From Isoetes taiwanensis (taxonomy: Eukaryota > Streptophyta > Lycopodiopsida > Isoetales > Isoetaceae): 64,000 nt of DNA. Shown here in pieces: positions 9,779 through 21,689 of the stretch. Position numbers and translations under genes: made by a program. Below the pieces are notes generated by a model. That model was not told the origin of the DNA and made no database searches. It saw only the letters and a program-made list of their open reading frames with translations. The stretch is taken from the NCBI GenBank assembly GCA_021234155.1, contig JAJEKV010000105.1, positions 434,001 through 498,000 of the forward strand, written 5' to 3'. The stretch's first letter is position 1. Each line of letters opens with the position of its first letter.

Positions 9779-12700
9779 ATGAGTGCCACAAGGCAACAAT
9801 CTCTCTTTTCATTCTATTCCAAAGGAAAATCTGCTAAAAATGCAGGTAATACCATTGATTCTACGCCTGAATCGTATGCTCAGATGCAGAAACGTCTTGG
9901 CCGGATGCCAAGAAATGCTACGAAAGAGGAAGATTCATGCGCATTGGATGAGTACCTGGAAAGAAAAACAGCTGCAAAAGATAATGTACAATGTCCATTT
10001 TTGCCGGACTTTCAGAGCCCTGTTTCTGTCATGCAATCTTTGTCTGCGGTGAAACAACCTACAGTTGTTCGGGATGACATTTTATCAACGGAGCAAAATT
10101 TTAAGTTCGCTGCAAAGTGTGGACGGAATGACTTTTTCCCCGGAGAAAAGCTGGATGAAACGAGGTTAGTAAACATAGAGGTGTCTATTGTTTAGTGTAA
10201 CATATTTTGAAATAAAATGGAATGTTTTAAATGCAACTTGAAGGCTTGATTCCGGCGAGGATCCTTTGTCTGGCCAAAGTTTAAAGAGACACCTGGATTA
10301 CGAGGAGTCTGCAGAAGGAAGTTCGCTTTCTGGTGTTAAGAGTGTGCAAGATTCTGCCGTGCGTCATCTAGTTCCAGGCATTAAAAGAATCCAAGAAGAT
10401 ACCTACCAGCCAAATAGTGACCCCAACAAACGAAGGAAACTGTTGGAATTTCTTGGAATAGATCAAGACTATTTGCAGAAAGGTTCCTGGGCAAATGCAC
10501 AGTCTAAATTCGAGTGGCTTCAGCCATCCAAAATCCGCGATAGAATGAAGCGAAAGCCTGGTGATCCTCTGTATGACAACAGGACTATCGATATTCCACC
10601 TGACATATTCAAGAAATTTTCTGCTTCTCAAAAGCAGTATTGGGACATCAAGCAACATTATATGGACACGATAGTGTTTTTCAAAGTGGTGAGTTATATC
10701 ATTCTTTGACACTACTATATGCTATTAAAATTCTCGTGAAAGTCTTTATATCATTATCATGTAATGCAGGGAAAGTTCTATGAACTTTATGAGTTAGATG
10801 CAGAGATTGGGCACAAGGAACTTGATTGGAAGATGACCATAAGTGGAGTTGGAAAATGCAGACAGGTTCGTAAAGTTGTAAGGATCGGTCTTCTAGGGAT
10901 AAATGACTTGTATTAGGCTTATGTTTAGCTTAATGAAGTCCTGCCGTCATCGTATATTCTTGCTACTTCACAACACGCCTCTCCTTACAATTTAAACTCG
11001 GGTTTTAGAAAACAGCATATTATTTTGATTGAGCTTCATGTTTTTGAAGCATAAGTTCATCAATCCTGTAGAGCTTGTAAAAATGTGTTCTGAAGACTTG
11101 CATCACATCAACTAGGTGGTTACTTGATTTCTAAAAGAGCTTTCCAATGTAAATTGAATGTGTTATAATTGGAACAGGTCGGAGTACCAGAGAGTGGCAT
11201 TGATGATGCAGTGCAGAAACTAGTAGCACGGGGGTGAGCTTCTTCCTTTAGTGTTGACATGCGTTTGTGTTATTTAAGCTAATAAGCCTGTACAGATACA
11301 AGGTTGGAAGGGTGGAACAAATCGAAACAGCAGAACATGCGAGGGCTAAACGTGGATCTGGTGCAGTATGTTCTAATTAACTCCAGCTAGACTTGCTTGT
11401 TCAGTATAATCAAGGGTAGAGTAAGAAAGTTACTTATGGGACTTGACATGTATTCATAGGACCCATATGAACTTGTGTTTAAATGTCATTAAATAATGAA
11501 AAGAAAATAAATATTTGCCATGTTACAGCTTATGAAAACTTTAGGGATGTATACTTACTACAATGTATTTCATAGCAGGTTTAGCTTCCCATTGAGAAAA
11601 ACTTTGCAAACTGTGAATTGTTTAACAATATCCTCCTTATATAATATCTAAGGAAAATTTAAACACACCTGTAGGTGGTGGTACCGTAGGATGGTATTTG
11701 CCTTTCAAATTCCGTTATACCCCAAAAATTAATTTGACTGCTGTATGTACACCCTGATGTCCAGATGGTTGAACGGAGACTTGTGCAAGTTCAAACTCCA
11801 TCTACATTGACTGATGGGATTATAAGACCAGAAGCAGTTCACCTTTTAGCTGTGAAAGAGGTACTAAAAAGTAGTGTTAATGCAACTGTTGTTTTTGAGC
11901 TTGTGTTTTATTGGTCATTGAATAATAGCTTGTTGAGTTTATTGGAATCTGAATGGCAGGTGGAAATCTGTTCAGATACAGATGGGAAGATAGTCTGTGC
12001 ATATGGTTTTGCTTTTGTCGATGCTGCTGCTGGCAGATTTTTCATAGGTACCTTACATGATGACTGTTCTCGCACTTCTTTGAAAGCTCTGCTCATGCAG
12101 GTAGGGGATGTTCATCCTTGCAAACTAGAGAGCTATAACTCTATTTTGTGTCAAGTTTCTTATGCTTGGATACCTGCAGGTTTCTCCGCAGGAAGTATTG
12201 TATGAACTTGGAGGTAAATTTTCTCCCTCTCTCCCTTGCCTGTAACCTCATAGTTTTCACAATAGATATGTGCACTATGCTATTTTGCAGGAATGTCAAA
12301 AGAAACTCGGAGAACACTTCAAGGCATTTTGCAACCAGGTTAATTACATTTTGATAGGTATTTTTGAAAATGAGGAAATGCTTTTCTTGGCATTGATCAT
12401 ATTCTACACAGGTCTCTTGCCCATAATGCTCACTCCTCTTCAGCCAGAATCTGAGTTTACTGAACCTTGCACTGCACTTAAACTGCTTCATTCAAGTGGG
12501 TTTTTCCAAGCTGATTTTACAAAATATGATAACTGGAGCTCTAAAGACATTATTTGGCCCGATGCTTTTCGTTCACTTGTGGATAAGCATCTTGCTGCAA
12601 CTGCGCTTGGTGCACTTGTATCTCATCTGCGTCGAATTAAGGTTACCATTTTTACCAGCTCAATTTTAACTGGGTGGTTAATCTAATATTGTACATACTG

Positions 12701-15700
12701 TACTACATTGTGAAGGCGGAGGGGGAGCTGTCAAGTAGCATACTTTGTCCATATGAAGTCTTTCAAGGTTCACTTAGACTTGATGGCCCAACAATAGCAA
12801 ATCTCGAGTTGCTTCAAAACTCCTCAGATGGAAAAAAGACAGGTTGTGTGTTCTACATTTCCCTATGAAGGTTAGCTTTAAACATTATGGTAGAGTCCAC
12901 TTTATTGAAGTTCCCTTATCCTGCCAACCTAATTTAAGCATAGTGAATCTGGCTTGTCAATGTGCAGGCAATAAGGCACTTGATTCTCACATCGGTCAAG
13001 GGAACAAGCCTGTCTTACTTGTCAATATGTCCTTAATGTAAATAGGACTAATAATATCCAGTAGTTTGGACTGATTTTAACTGAAATTCCTACTAAAGGA
13101 CTTCGTTGAGGATTTCATTTGATTTATAGATTGCTATTACGGGAACGTCCAAGTTGTAGGAACTCAAGTGTAGTTTCGGCAGCTACCATTTTCCCTATTT
13201 TTTGCTGCACCATGCACAATACTTGCTTGTGCAGGCCATTGATATGGGTGATAATGCCTACATGAATTTCAACCTTGCTAATTTTGCAACATATTCAAGT
13301 TCATACGATATACTATTTCAAAACGGACTAGGTTAACACCACGCAACAACAGGATCCATTTCAAAGAGCCTGGTCAGAGTGTAGTCGTTGCAGATGAGTT
13401 TGTCAACTGTATTAAAACGTTTTATATGGGTCGTGGATCTCTTGGCTTTCAGTCCTAACGTTCAAGCTGTTGTATGGTTTTCACATGCCTGGTGTGCACT
13501 TTCAAATAAATTTTGATTGTAATTGAGAATCGTGACAAGGTTATCTAATTATTGCTTTGGTAACTTCATAGGCACTCTGCTTGCCTATCTTGATAGCTGT
13601 ATCACACCCTTTGGGAAACGTCTCCTGCGCAAATGGATTTGCCATCCACTTAGGGACATCCGAGAAATCAACAATAGACTGGACGCGGTGGATGAACTGC
13701 TAGAGTCTCCAGAACTAAGCTGTACAATCCGAGTACATATGAAAAGGATTATAGATATAGAACGTGTTTTAGCCCGTTTGCGTGCATTTGGAAGCTGTAC
13801 CACTGTGCATATTCTGCCTGCTGCTTCAAAAAAGATGTTTCAGAGAAGAGTGAGAATGTTTCTACATAGCATGAATAATCTAGTGATACTGGTAATTTAA
13901 TGTTGCTCCATTGGTGATGCAGTTAAAAACCTTATGTGAAGCTGTGAATAATATGCAAAAAGCGAATGAAGTTCTTATACAATTACATGACGGGGAACCA
14001 AAATCTTATCTTTTACAAACAGCTTCCAGATTAGCAAATATGGCTGAAGCCATGGACTGTCTGTCTGAGATACAATCCCATGTGGATACAAATAATCAGC
14101 TCCTACGGGCATTACAGGTAGGACTTATTATTCGGGATGTTACAACTCAGGGTTGGACAACCCAACATCTTGAAATCTTCCTTCACTTGTATATTTTGCT
14201 TTCATTATTGAGGGAGAAAACTCCTAGGAGTCTTCTGCATTGGTTATAGCATTGCCATCATGACTCTTTTTGTTTGGGCAAGAACTATCTTGTTATTACA
14301 CAACTGCATCTCATTTGGACATTAACTGGAATGATTAAGATGATTTGCATCTGTCTGCAGTTTAAAGAAGATGACGAAGATGATACAGGAACCACCGTAT
14401 TGAGCATCTGCATATCCCTCTTCAACCAATATAGTACACATTGGATGGCTATTGTTGATGCTCTGTCTTACTTAGATATATTCTTAGCTTTTGCAGCAAG
14501 CACTGCAAATGGTCCAAGTTGTCGTCCACAATTTATTGCAAGCAGAAATCTGGGCTTCAATAATGTGGGGCCAATTCTTCAAATTGAGGGGCTATGGCAT
14601 CCTTTTGCAGTTGGGGCTGCTGGAGGTACACTTGTTCCAAATGATGTTAACCTTGGAACCCTGTCCTTGCCAGCTCGTGCGATGCTTCTCACAGGACCAA
14701 ATATGGGAGGGAAGTCTACTTTACTTCGTGCAACATGCATAGCTGTTATCATGGCACAGGTCTAGCTCTGGTTTTTTACGTTGGTGCTGTTATTATGGTC
14801 TTCATTAGAGCTAATGAAGTAATCCTCTGAGCAGCTTGGTTGTTATGTACCTGCTACCTCATGTACATTGACACCAGTTGATATTATTTTCACACGTATT
14901 GGAGCTAGTGACCGCATTATGTCTGGTGAAAGTAAGTTTGAGCAAATCATATATCGCATGCAGCCAGGTATTAATGATGGATAATGACAGGTACATTCAT
15001 GGTGGAGTGTGGTGAAGCATCCTCAATATTGCAGTATGCTACGTGCAACTCCCTTGTGGTGCTGGATGAACTTGGAAGAGGAACATCAACTTTTGATGGC
15101 TATGCCATTGCTTATGCGGTATGTATGAGATAGGTAGATAGATAATAATGTGTTGTATTGAAGAGCTTCTAATAACTTGCTAAGTCCAAGAGAAACAATG
15201 ATTTTTAGTGGTAGACGTTCAGATTAAGCAGAAAATCTTTGTTGCATGAATCGTGTTGGTCATTTATGTGATTGCGTTTACATTGCCTGCATGATCTTTA
15301 GGGTTCTGTTCGTAGAATGAAAAAAAAAAGAATAATATCTTTTGATGTATACTATACTTCTCTTTTTAGTATTTGAGTTTGCCAATCCATCTTATTTTTG
15401 AAATTAAATGCAAGTTAAGAAACTTAATTGGTTCTAATTATTAAATCATGCAGGTTTTTCAACATCTAGTGGAAACCATTCGCTGCAGAATGTTATTTGC
15501 TACACACTATCATCCTCTTACCGAAGAATTCAATAGTAATCCTGCTGTGAGTCTTCAACACATGGCATGCTCGTTTGCATCCAATTGTTCTCTTTCATGC
15601 GGAAATGGTTTGAATAAGGATGAGGCTGCTGGTGTTGATAGCAGGGAAAAGAAAGAGCTGGTTTTCCTTTACAAGTTAAGACCTGGCCCCTCTCCTCAAA

Positions 15701-15960
15701 GCTATGGTCTTCAGGTGGCTCTCTTGGCAGGAATTTCAGAATCAATTGTGGCGAGCGCAGCACGGGCAGGTCAAACTATTCATTCAAGGCTGCAAGGTTT
15801 CAAGCATAGGACCCCTTGCCTGACGGATGTACAAAAGCAACGTGTAGATTCTATATTGGGAGCATGCAAAGCTGGAACATCAAATGATCCCTATGCTGTT
15901 GAAGATGCTTATGTTACGGTACTCTGCATTTGGCATGAGATGCAAAAGTCGAAATTGTGA
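9779..15960 (+). CDS. MSH7: MSH7, plant-specific MutS homologue (17 exons)
   Basis: DNA mismatch-repair protein that pairs with MSH2 as MutS-gamma in the nucleus (family knowledge). I placed 17 coding exons by GT-AG sites and frame: 9779-10164, 10244-10688, 10770-10865, 11178-11233, 11296-11365, 11765-11860, 11960-12100, 12180-12213, 12291-12338, 12412-12641, 12716-12842, 13572-13849, 13923-14117, 14361-14759, 14835-14931, 14991-15118, 15454-15960. They sum to 1,110 codons, about the length of Arabidopsis MSH7, with every phase closing. Visible landmarks are a PCNA-binding QQSLFSFY at the N-terminus, the mismatch-reading GKFYELYE (Phe280, Glu282), Walker [10 protein letters not shown] (846-854), Walker B LVVLDE (921-926) and ATHYH (958-962). 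The GKFYEL junction and the absence of a PWWP/Tudor region separate it from MSH6. No frame break is present. The longest intron (12843-13571) shows no embedded gene. Confidence 0.95.
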
Positions 15961-16345
15961 CTTACCTGTTTGGAAGATGGAGGAAGCGCATCTATTAAAT
16001 AGAGGGGTTTTTTGCTGGAATGCAAGTTGTGCTCCAGATGTATGCTCCTTTAATATAAGATTCTAAGTTCTTTCTTCCATATTAAACTAGCTTCTTTATA
16101 CCATTTATTTCAATCTCTTGAACATGATTCTATGTGACAAGGTTATGTTGCATCATGAACATAAACCATAAGGGCTGACATGTGCTGACATGCACTTCTA
16201 TCTGAGCTTTGATGGCAAATGGTTTATCTCTACCAACCTAACGTATCTGGTATGTTGGGGAGCTGGGACAAGGGCATTGATTTTTCAAAAGTTTTGCTGA
16301 AGATGGAGTGTAAATACATTCTTTATTACTCTTTTGAGACAAACA
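15961..16345. other. Convergent intergenic spacer
   Basis: This 385-bp AT-rich spacer lies between the stop codons of MSH7 (+) and the phosphodiesterase gene (-). It must hold both 3' untranslated regions. Nothing else is recognisable. Confidence 0.6.
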
Positions 16346-17599
16346 TTAGAGCAGCATAAGTTCTGCAAATCCTTTGGTCCCGTTGTTGGGAGCACCTTGG
16401 ATACCAAGAATTGACGCCAACATGTTGTAAATCTCGACATTCATGAATGAAGGCACTTGGACATTTTTTCTGAATCGAGGCCCGCTAGCAACAAAAATAC
16501 CACGCATTGAAAAATATGCGTTATCATAACCATGGACGCCGTAGAGAGCCTTGGCAGTGCTCCTATTCAGCTCTACCGTGTAACCTTGTGTTGCCAATCC
16601 AACAATAGGAGCAATTCTATCACTCTCAAAATAATACAGTCTTTGAGGAAGTTCTTCCTTCAAATAAACCTTGAGAAAGCAACCGTTTTGAACTTGTCCA
16701 CTGGCCAATGCTTGTCTAATACTGCTGTATACATCCTTCACGTTGAGCACTGGAGGGGGTCTGATTGTTAGAAGAGTGCCCTTGTAATCGATCCAATCTG
16801 AAGTGATATTGATCCAAGGAGCTAGATCTTCTAAATAAATATTTTTTCCCTCATAAGTACTTGCCATACCATGATCACTAACAAGAACTACAGTAGTTAA
16901 ACTCGTCAAATTTCTGGCTTCAAGGCCATCCAAGAGGTGCCCAATGGCTTGATCAACTTGAGCAATAGCGTCAAAGGTTGGAGTGTCATAGGGGCCAGCT
17001 CGATGGCCTGTTTTGTCAGGCTCTTGGAAATGAAGGGCAATAAAATCAGGCCTCTCTGAGAGAGGCAAATCAGTAAGAGATAGCACATAGTTTACCCTTT
17101 CTCCAGAACCGACAGAGCTATTAAAAGCAGGGCAAAATAGAGAAGGGCAAGTCCAACCATTTTTCTGGACCTGAGATCCAGGCCAAGAAATAGTAGCAGC
17201 CTTGAGACCATTCTTGACAACTGTCTGCCAGATAGGCTCTCCAAGCCACCATTTGGGGTCAAGGTCTTTGCCTTTGAAGACTTTGCCCCCAGGATCTCTG
17301 AATGAGTTGGCAACTATTCCGTGCCACATCGGATAAAGTCCAGTGGAGATGGACTGGTGGTTTGGGAAGGTCATGGTCGGAAAGACTGGGATTAAACCTG
17401 GAAATGCCTCTGTGCCTTGTAGCTTCAGTCGATTGATGTTTGGAGTCGGGACCTTCCCTTGATATCCAAACCAAAATCCATCTGCAGAAAGTAGAATCAG
17501 CATAGGCTTATAAGTGGCATGGACTTGGTTGCATAGAAGAACTACCACAAGAAGGTTGAAGAACATTTTGAGATATGCAAACTCATAATCTAGATGCAA
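16346..17599 (-). CDS. Nucleotide pyrophosphatase/phosphodiesterase (ENPP/NPP family)
   Basis: A 417-residue, intronless gene of the alkaline-phosphatase superfamily that hydrolyses nucleotide pyrophosphate or phosphodiester bonds with two zinc ions. All catalytic positions are visible: Asp40 (SADG), nucleophile Thr77 in PTMTFPNH, Asn98, Asp195 and His199 in EPDKTGH, Asp242-His243 in SDHGM, and His356 in VHGYDN. Residues 12-28 form a hydrophobic signal or anchor segment, so Met1 or Met12 could be the start. Five N-glycosylation sequons (NSS, NLT, NIT, NRS, NGT) fit a secreted or vacuolar protein. The length suits the plant single-domain form, without the somatomedin-B or nuclease-like domains of animal NPP1-3. 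Substrate choice cannot be read from the sequence. Confidence 0.93.
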   Translation of the reverse strand: MHLDYEFAYLKMFFNLLVVVLLCNQVHATYKPMLILLSADGFWFGYQGKVPTPNINRLKLQGTEAFPGLIPVFPTMTFPNHQSISTGLYPMWHGIVANSFRDPGGKVFKGKDLDPKWWLGEPIWQTVVKNGLKAATISWPGSQVQKNGWTCPSLFCPAFNSSVGSGERVNYVLSLTDLPLSERPDFIALHFQEPDKTGHRAGPYDTPTFDAIAQVDQAIGHLLDGLEARNLTSLTTVVLVSDHGMASTYEGKNIYLEDLAPWINITSDWIDYKGTLLTIRPPPVLNVKDVYSSIRQALASGQVQNGCFLKVYLKEELPQRLYYFESDRIAPIVGLATQGYTVELNRSTAKALYGVHGYDNAYFSMRGIFVASGPRFRKNVQVPSFMNVEIYNMLASILGIQGAPNNGTKGFAELMLL

Positions 17600-19380
17600 A
17601 ACTTATAAACCATTTTATTCTGGTTACGTGGAGCTTAGGTAGGATGGGGATGCATGACTAGAAACTTTAGTTCCTCTCAATGGGTTGTTAACAATAAAGT
17701 CCAACAACATACTAGACTTAGATATCTCAACCAAACTTTACGCATAATGGATCATTGAATGTACCATTCCTTTTGTCCTATCTGGTCATATTTTCTCTAT
17801 TGCAGCAATCTGGCAACAATAATCCTGTTTGGCATTTGGTAAATTAACAACTTTGTGTTGTCTCATTGCTTCTAAGTAGGTTGTAGCTATCTTTTATCGA
17901 CCAAGCTAGGTGATAAGAATCATACTAGTGGATTAACAACTTCCATTGACTCTTTGCTCAACTATGCTCTATTGGACCAAACAAATATGCATATTCTATT
18001 GGACTAACAAATTCTTGGTTGTCCCATTGCTATCTAGGTTGATTAATATTGTCCTTTATCACCACTATTGGTGTTGTGAATAACTATAGGCTCGCCTCGT
18101 TAGATATATCAATAAAATGTGTCTTGATATTGTGATTGTATTTGCAAGCCCCCCATTCAACATAACAACATATTTGGTATGTTGGTTGGCAACATCATAT
18201 TGACTAAAATAACCATAGACAAATTGTAAGTATTTGCAATATTTTAGACAACACGTGCAACCTGATGACATTCACCTGTGTCCATCGACATTATCTAAAC
18301 CTTTAACAACTTGTAGGTATTGTTAGATAAAATGTTGCTGGCTAGTTATCTAAACTAGTTCAAAGCTTGTCTATGTAAGTGTCCGAAGGCATGTAGTTGT
18401 TGGGTATATTTAGTATTGTTTCCTCTAAATACCATAAACATACACGAACTCTACACTAGTTATTGTTTGTTGTTTGCTTTTAAAGTATCTTTATTTATTA
18501 CATGTAATTGATGGCATGCCTGAACATCTTACATTTGTGCATATGGTGGATAATGTACACATTGGAAGCACCTTATAAGTATAAATGACTAGACACTAAA
18601 TTGTGCAACATCAATGTTAATGGAATTTAATGGTTAATCTCAAATCTAGGGAGACCATAAGGTCTATGAAGGACAATGTGCACCTATGATAGTTGCACTC
18701 TTTATTAGCTCTTGGTATTGTCCATATGTACAATTTGTGTTGTCTCATTTAGCCTGGTTGTGCCTCATCATTAGTAGATTGATAGTAATCTTTTATCGCC
18801 TAACTATTTTGTCAATGTTGGTGTTTTACTTTATGGACTTAAGCCAAATATACACAAAAGCTCAATTAAGTTATTGATGTATCATTAGCCTTAGTTCTAT
18901 AGACAATTAGGGTGGGATTCAACTATGACTTTAAAACGTTGAATTTTAATTAAAAGCCTGATATAATTTTGCCATGTCAGAAAGTCATCATTGCGATGTA
19001 TTCCACTTGAGTGGAACTTAATTGAAAATACCCACGTGGCATTGCCATGACCTTTTTTTAAAGAACAACCAATATTGGCTAGCCCTAAAAAATAGTATAA
19101 CTGTCCCTTGCTCAGGTATTGCTACGTGGATCTCTATTTTGTTTTTTCTTCTACTTTTTTTTTTCTTGATTGTTTAATGTGTCCTACGTGGATTTATTTC
19201 TTGATTGTTTAGTGTGTCCTACATGGATTTATTTATGTTTTATATACGTGGAATCGCCCCAGAAAATCTGTTATTTAAAATTTAGAACAATAAAAAAAAT
19301 AAAATAAAATTGGCAACATCCCATAGCACAACCAAACAATAAATAATCAAATTTTGGGTTGCCCGAAGGGCATACCCTAG
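17600..19380. other. AT-rich stretch, no gene; diverged short repeats
   Basis: The part just above 17600 must contain the phosphodiesterase promoter (minus strand). A diverged repeat of about 55 bp (GTTGTCTCATTGCT...ATCTTTTATCG) recurs at about 17849, 18009 and 18729. Near 19160-19230 a unit of about 35 bp (TTTCTTGATTGTTTARTGTG) is doubled. No coding sequence is recognised. Confidence 0.5.
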
Positions 19381-21689
19381 GCGACGTCGTGTAGTTCATG
19401 GAATATTCTGTGAATATATGGAATTAATAGCTTAGATGGAATATTTGAAAGGAATGAGAAGAGTATATGCCAAATTGAAGGGCCAGATAGTAGAGGAAAA
19501 AAAAAGATGTTGAATTCAATGTTTGTTGCCTAATTGGGGTTGAAGGGATATCCGACGGAACTAGCAGCTTGCATGAACCGAATTCATGATGAGAGAAAGG
19601 ATGCGAGAAAACTGTGGCTTGAAAGACCTTGTAGGTATTATTGAAAGCTATGAATTATATTAGCTTCATATCATGCCCATATATTTCCTTCTATCTTGTT
19701 TTTGCCTTTGTCTCGGTTAGATTTAGCATAGCTGGCCTTACTGTGGGGTTGCCTTGGCCGATTAACTTCTGTCAGATTCATTTTGCTTTTTGGGGTTTTC
19801 CTATTTCTTTGTTGCTCCTGGCTTGTCACAAGTTTTTTTTCCATCCCTTCTCTTGTGATTCATTTTGATGGGCTAACTCTAAGGGTTCCCTTGGAGCGGC
19901 CTCTCTCTGCTTGATGTGCCAGATTTTCGACAACAATGTGCAATTGATTACTTTGCTTTTAATCTGTGCTTTTGCCCTTTCCCCTTATGCACTACTTCCA
20001 GTTTGGAAGTTAAGGGAATTGGATTTCTTCCACACCTTCGAAGCAATGCTCCAGACCAATTTGTAGCATTGCAACTACAAATTTCTCAAGTGTGAACACC
20101 TAAGATTAGGCCTAGAATTTCACTTGGCTTTAGAGGGCAACACCCTATTGCGTTAGCAACTTGTTTTTCTTTTAATCCTTGCTGGATCATTTTTATCAGT
20201 AGTGACTTCTGAGGTAGAATCACAAATCCCATATAAACAACCCAAACAATTCTGGATGGATCATAAAGCTCCTCAGCTTTAATAATCATTCAAGGAGCAA
20301 ATCCGCCCGACAGTCCTAGCGATTCCCAAGCTTAAAACCTTGGGATAATGCAATCCCTCAAGCTAATCTGGCCATTACCAAGTCAACTGGCATTCAAATT
20401 TGTATCACACTACAGCCCGATCCAGCTTAAAAAAAATTGCTGCTAAACTCTCTTCTAAGGAACCCTAGTTCTTGATGCAAGATCTATCTTGTTGCTTCAA
20501 AACGAAAAACCCACTGCGTATCTGCTAGGCTCAAATTGATGTAATTTTTGCCACTGCTGTAGGATTTGAGGTATGTCTAAGGGAAGGGGCTCCTCATATT
20601 CCATCTGTATAGGAAAGGAAACTTCAGACAAGCATGATTTTCGTATGATTGATAGAACATACCTTGCCATTTTTGGTATGAACATAGCCTGAAGGAATAT
20701 GCGGTTCGAATTTGAATCTATGGTAAAGTTCGAGGACTTAAAACTTCATGGGAACATATTCTGAACATCCTGCAAATAAATAATTGCCCCTTTGCATGCT
20801 TAAGTTTAAAAGCTAATCTGCTCTGTATAATTCTAGTGTTAGATTCTTGCTCCAAATATCATGTTAAGGTAACCTCCCTGACACTAGTGCAAAATGCCAC
20901 TGTGGCGTGGTCCACGTCAGCTCATCAACGGCGAACAGAAAGGTCAAATAGGTTTAGGGTTTTTTGGCTATGGCGATGTCAGAAGAGGTCGATGGTGCTC
21001 TGTCTGAAGATGTTGGAGCCCGCCCAAAATCTGTTGGCGCTCACCATGCTTTAAGGCGCACTTGTAGGGGATGCCAATGGCGCATGCTAGATGTCTACCA
21101 TTCTATTTTTGGACTCCAATGGTGCATGCATAGCACCAGAATGGTGATTCACTTCTAACAAACTTGATTCTCTCAAATTAGGGGCAGTTTAGTATTATCT
21201 TGGATCGATGATTTGGCTTAAACAGAACCCTTGATCAGCCTTGAGTTAAGGTAAGCCCTTAGATCTGCTCTATCCTTCAATTTTGAAGGGAATTAACCAC
21301 TCCTACCTGGATTTTCATGGTGGAGATAGGTTTTCTTCTCGGATTGATGATTTGTGCTCATCTGAGCCCTTTGGTAAGAACTTCTAAACTCTTTTTCAAT
21401 TTTCCTTTATCTAATTTAACCTCTAATCTTGTACGTGCAGGAAGGTATAAATAGGCCGCAAGGTCGAGACTAAATGCATATGGTCTGCTTCCTCTTACCT
21501 GAGTAGGGCTTTCTCCTTTCTTCAAGATTCCTTGCTGTTCTACAAGTATTCTTTTGCTCCTTGCTTTCTTTTCTTCTTCTTGATTTAGGGCCTACAGTCA
21601 TATTATCCCTAAATGCCATGAACTATAGAACTAGTAGAAATTATGCATTCCCTCCAGATACCACAGCCGAGGATGTGGTCATTGAACAA
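19381..21689. other. No recognised gene
   Basis: Mixed unique and low-complexity sequence. The open frames of 60-75 codons here show no domain or coding bias I can support. The rightmost part (from about 20880) may belong to the flank or untranslated leader of the pogo-like element. Confidence 0.4.

Noticed and set aside
13020-13570. A separate gene in the long MSH7 intron
   Set aside because: No frame or domain of note. The exons on both sides join in phase at GT-AG sites.
16532-16771. Plus-strand frame inside the phosphodiesterase gene
   Set aside because: Shadow of the intact minus-strand gene.
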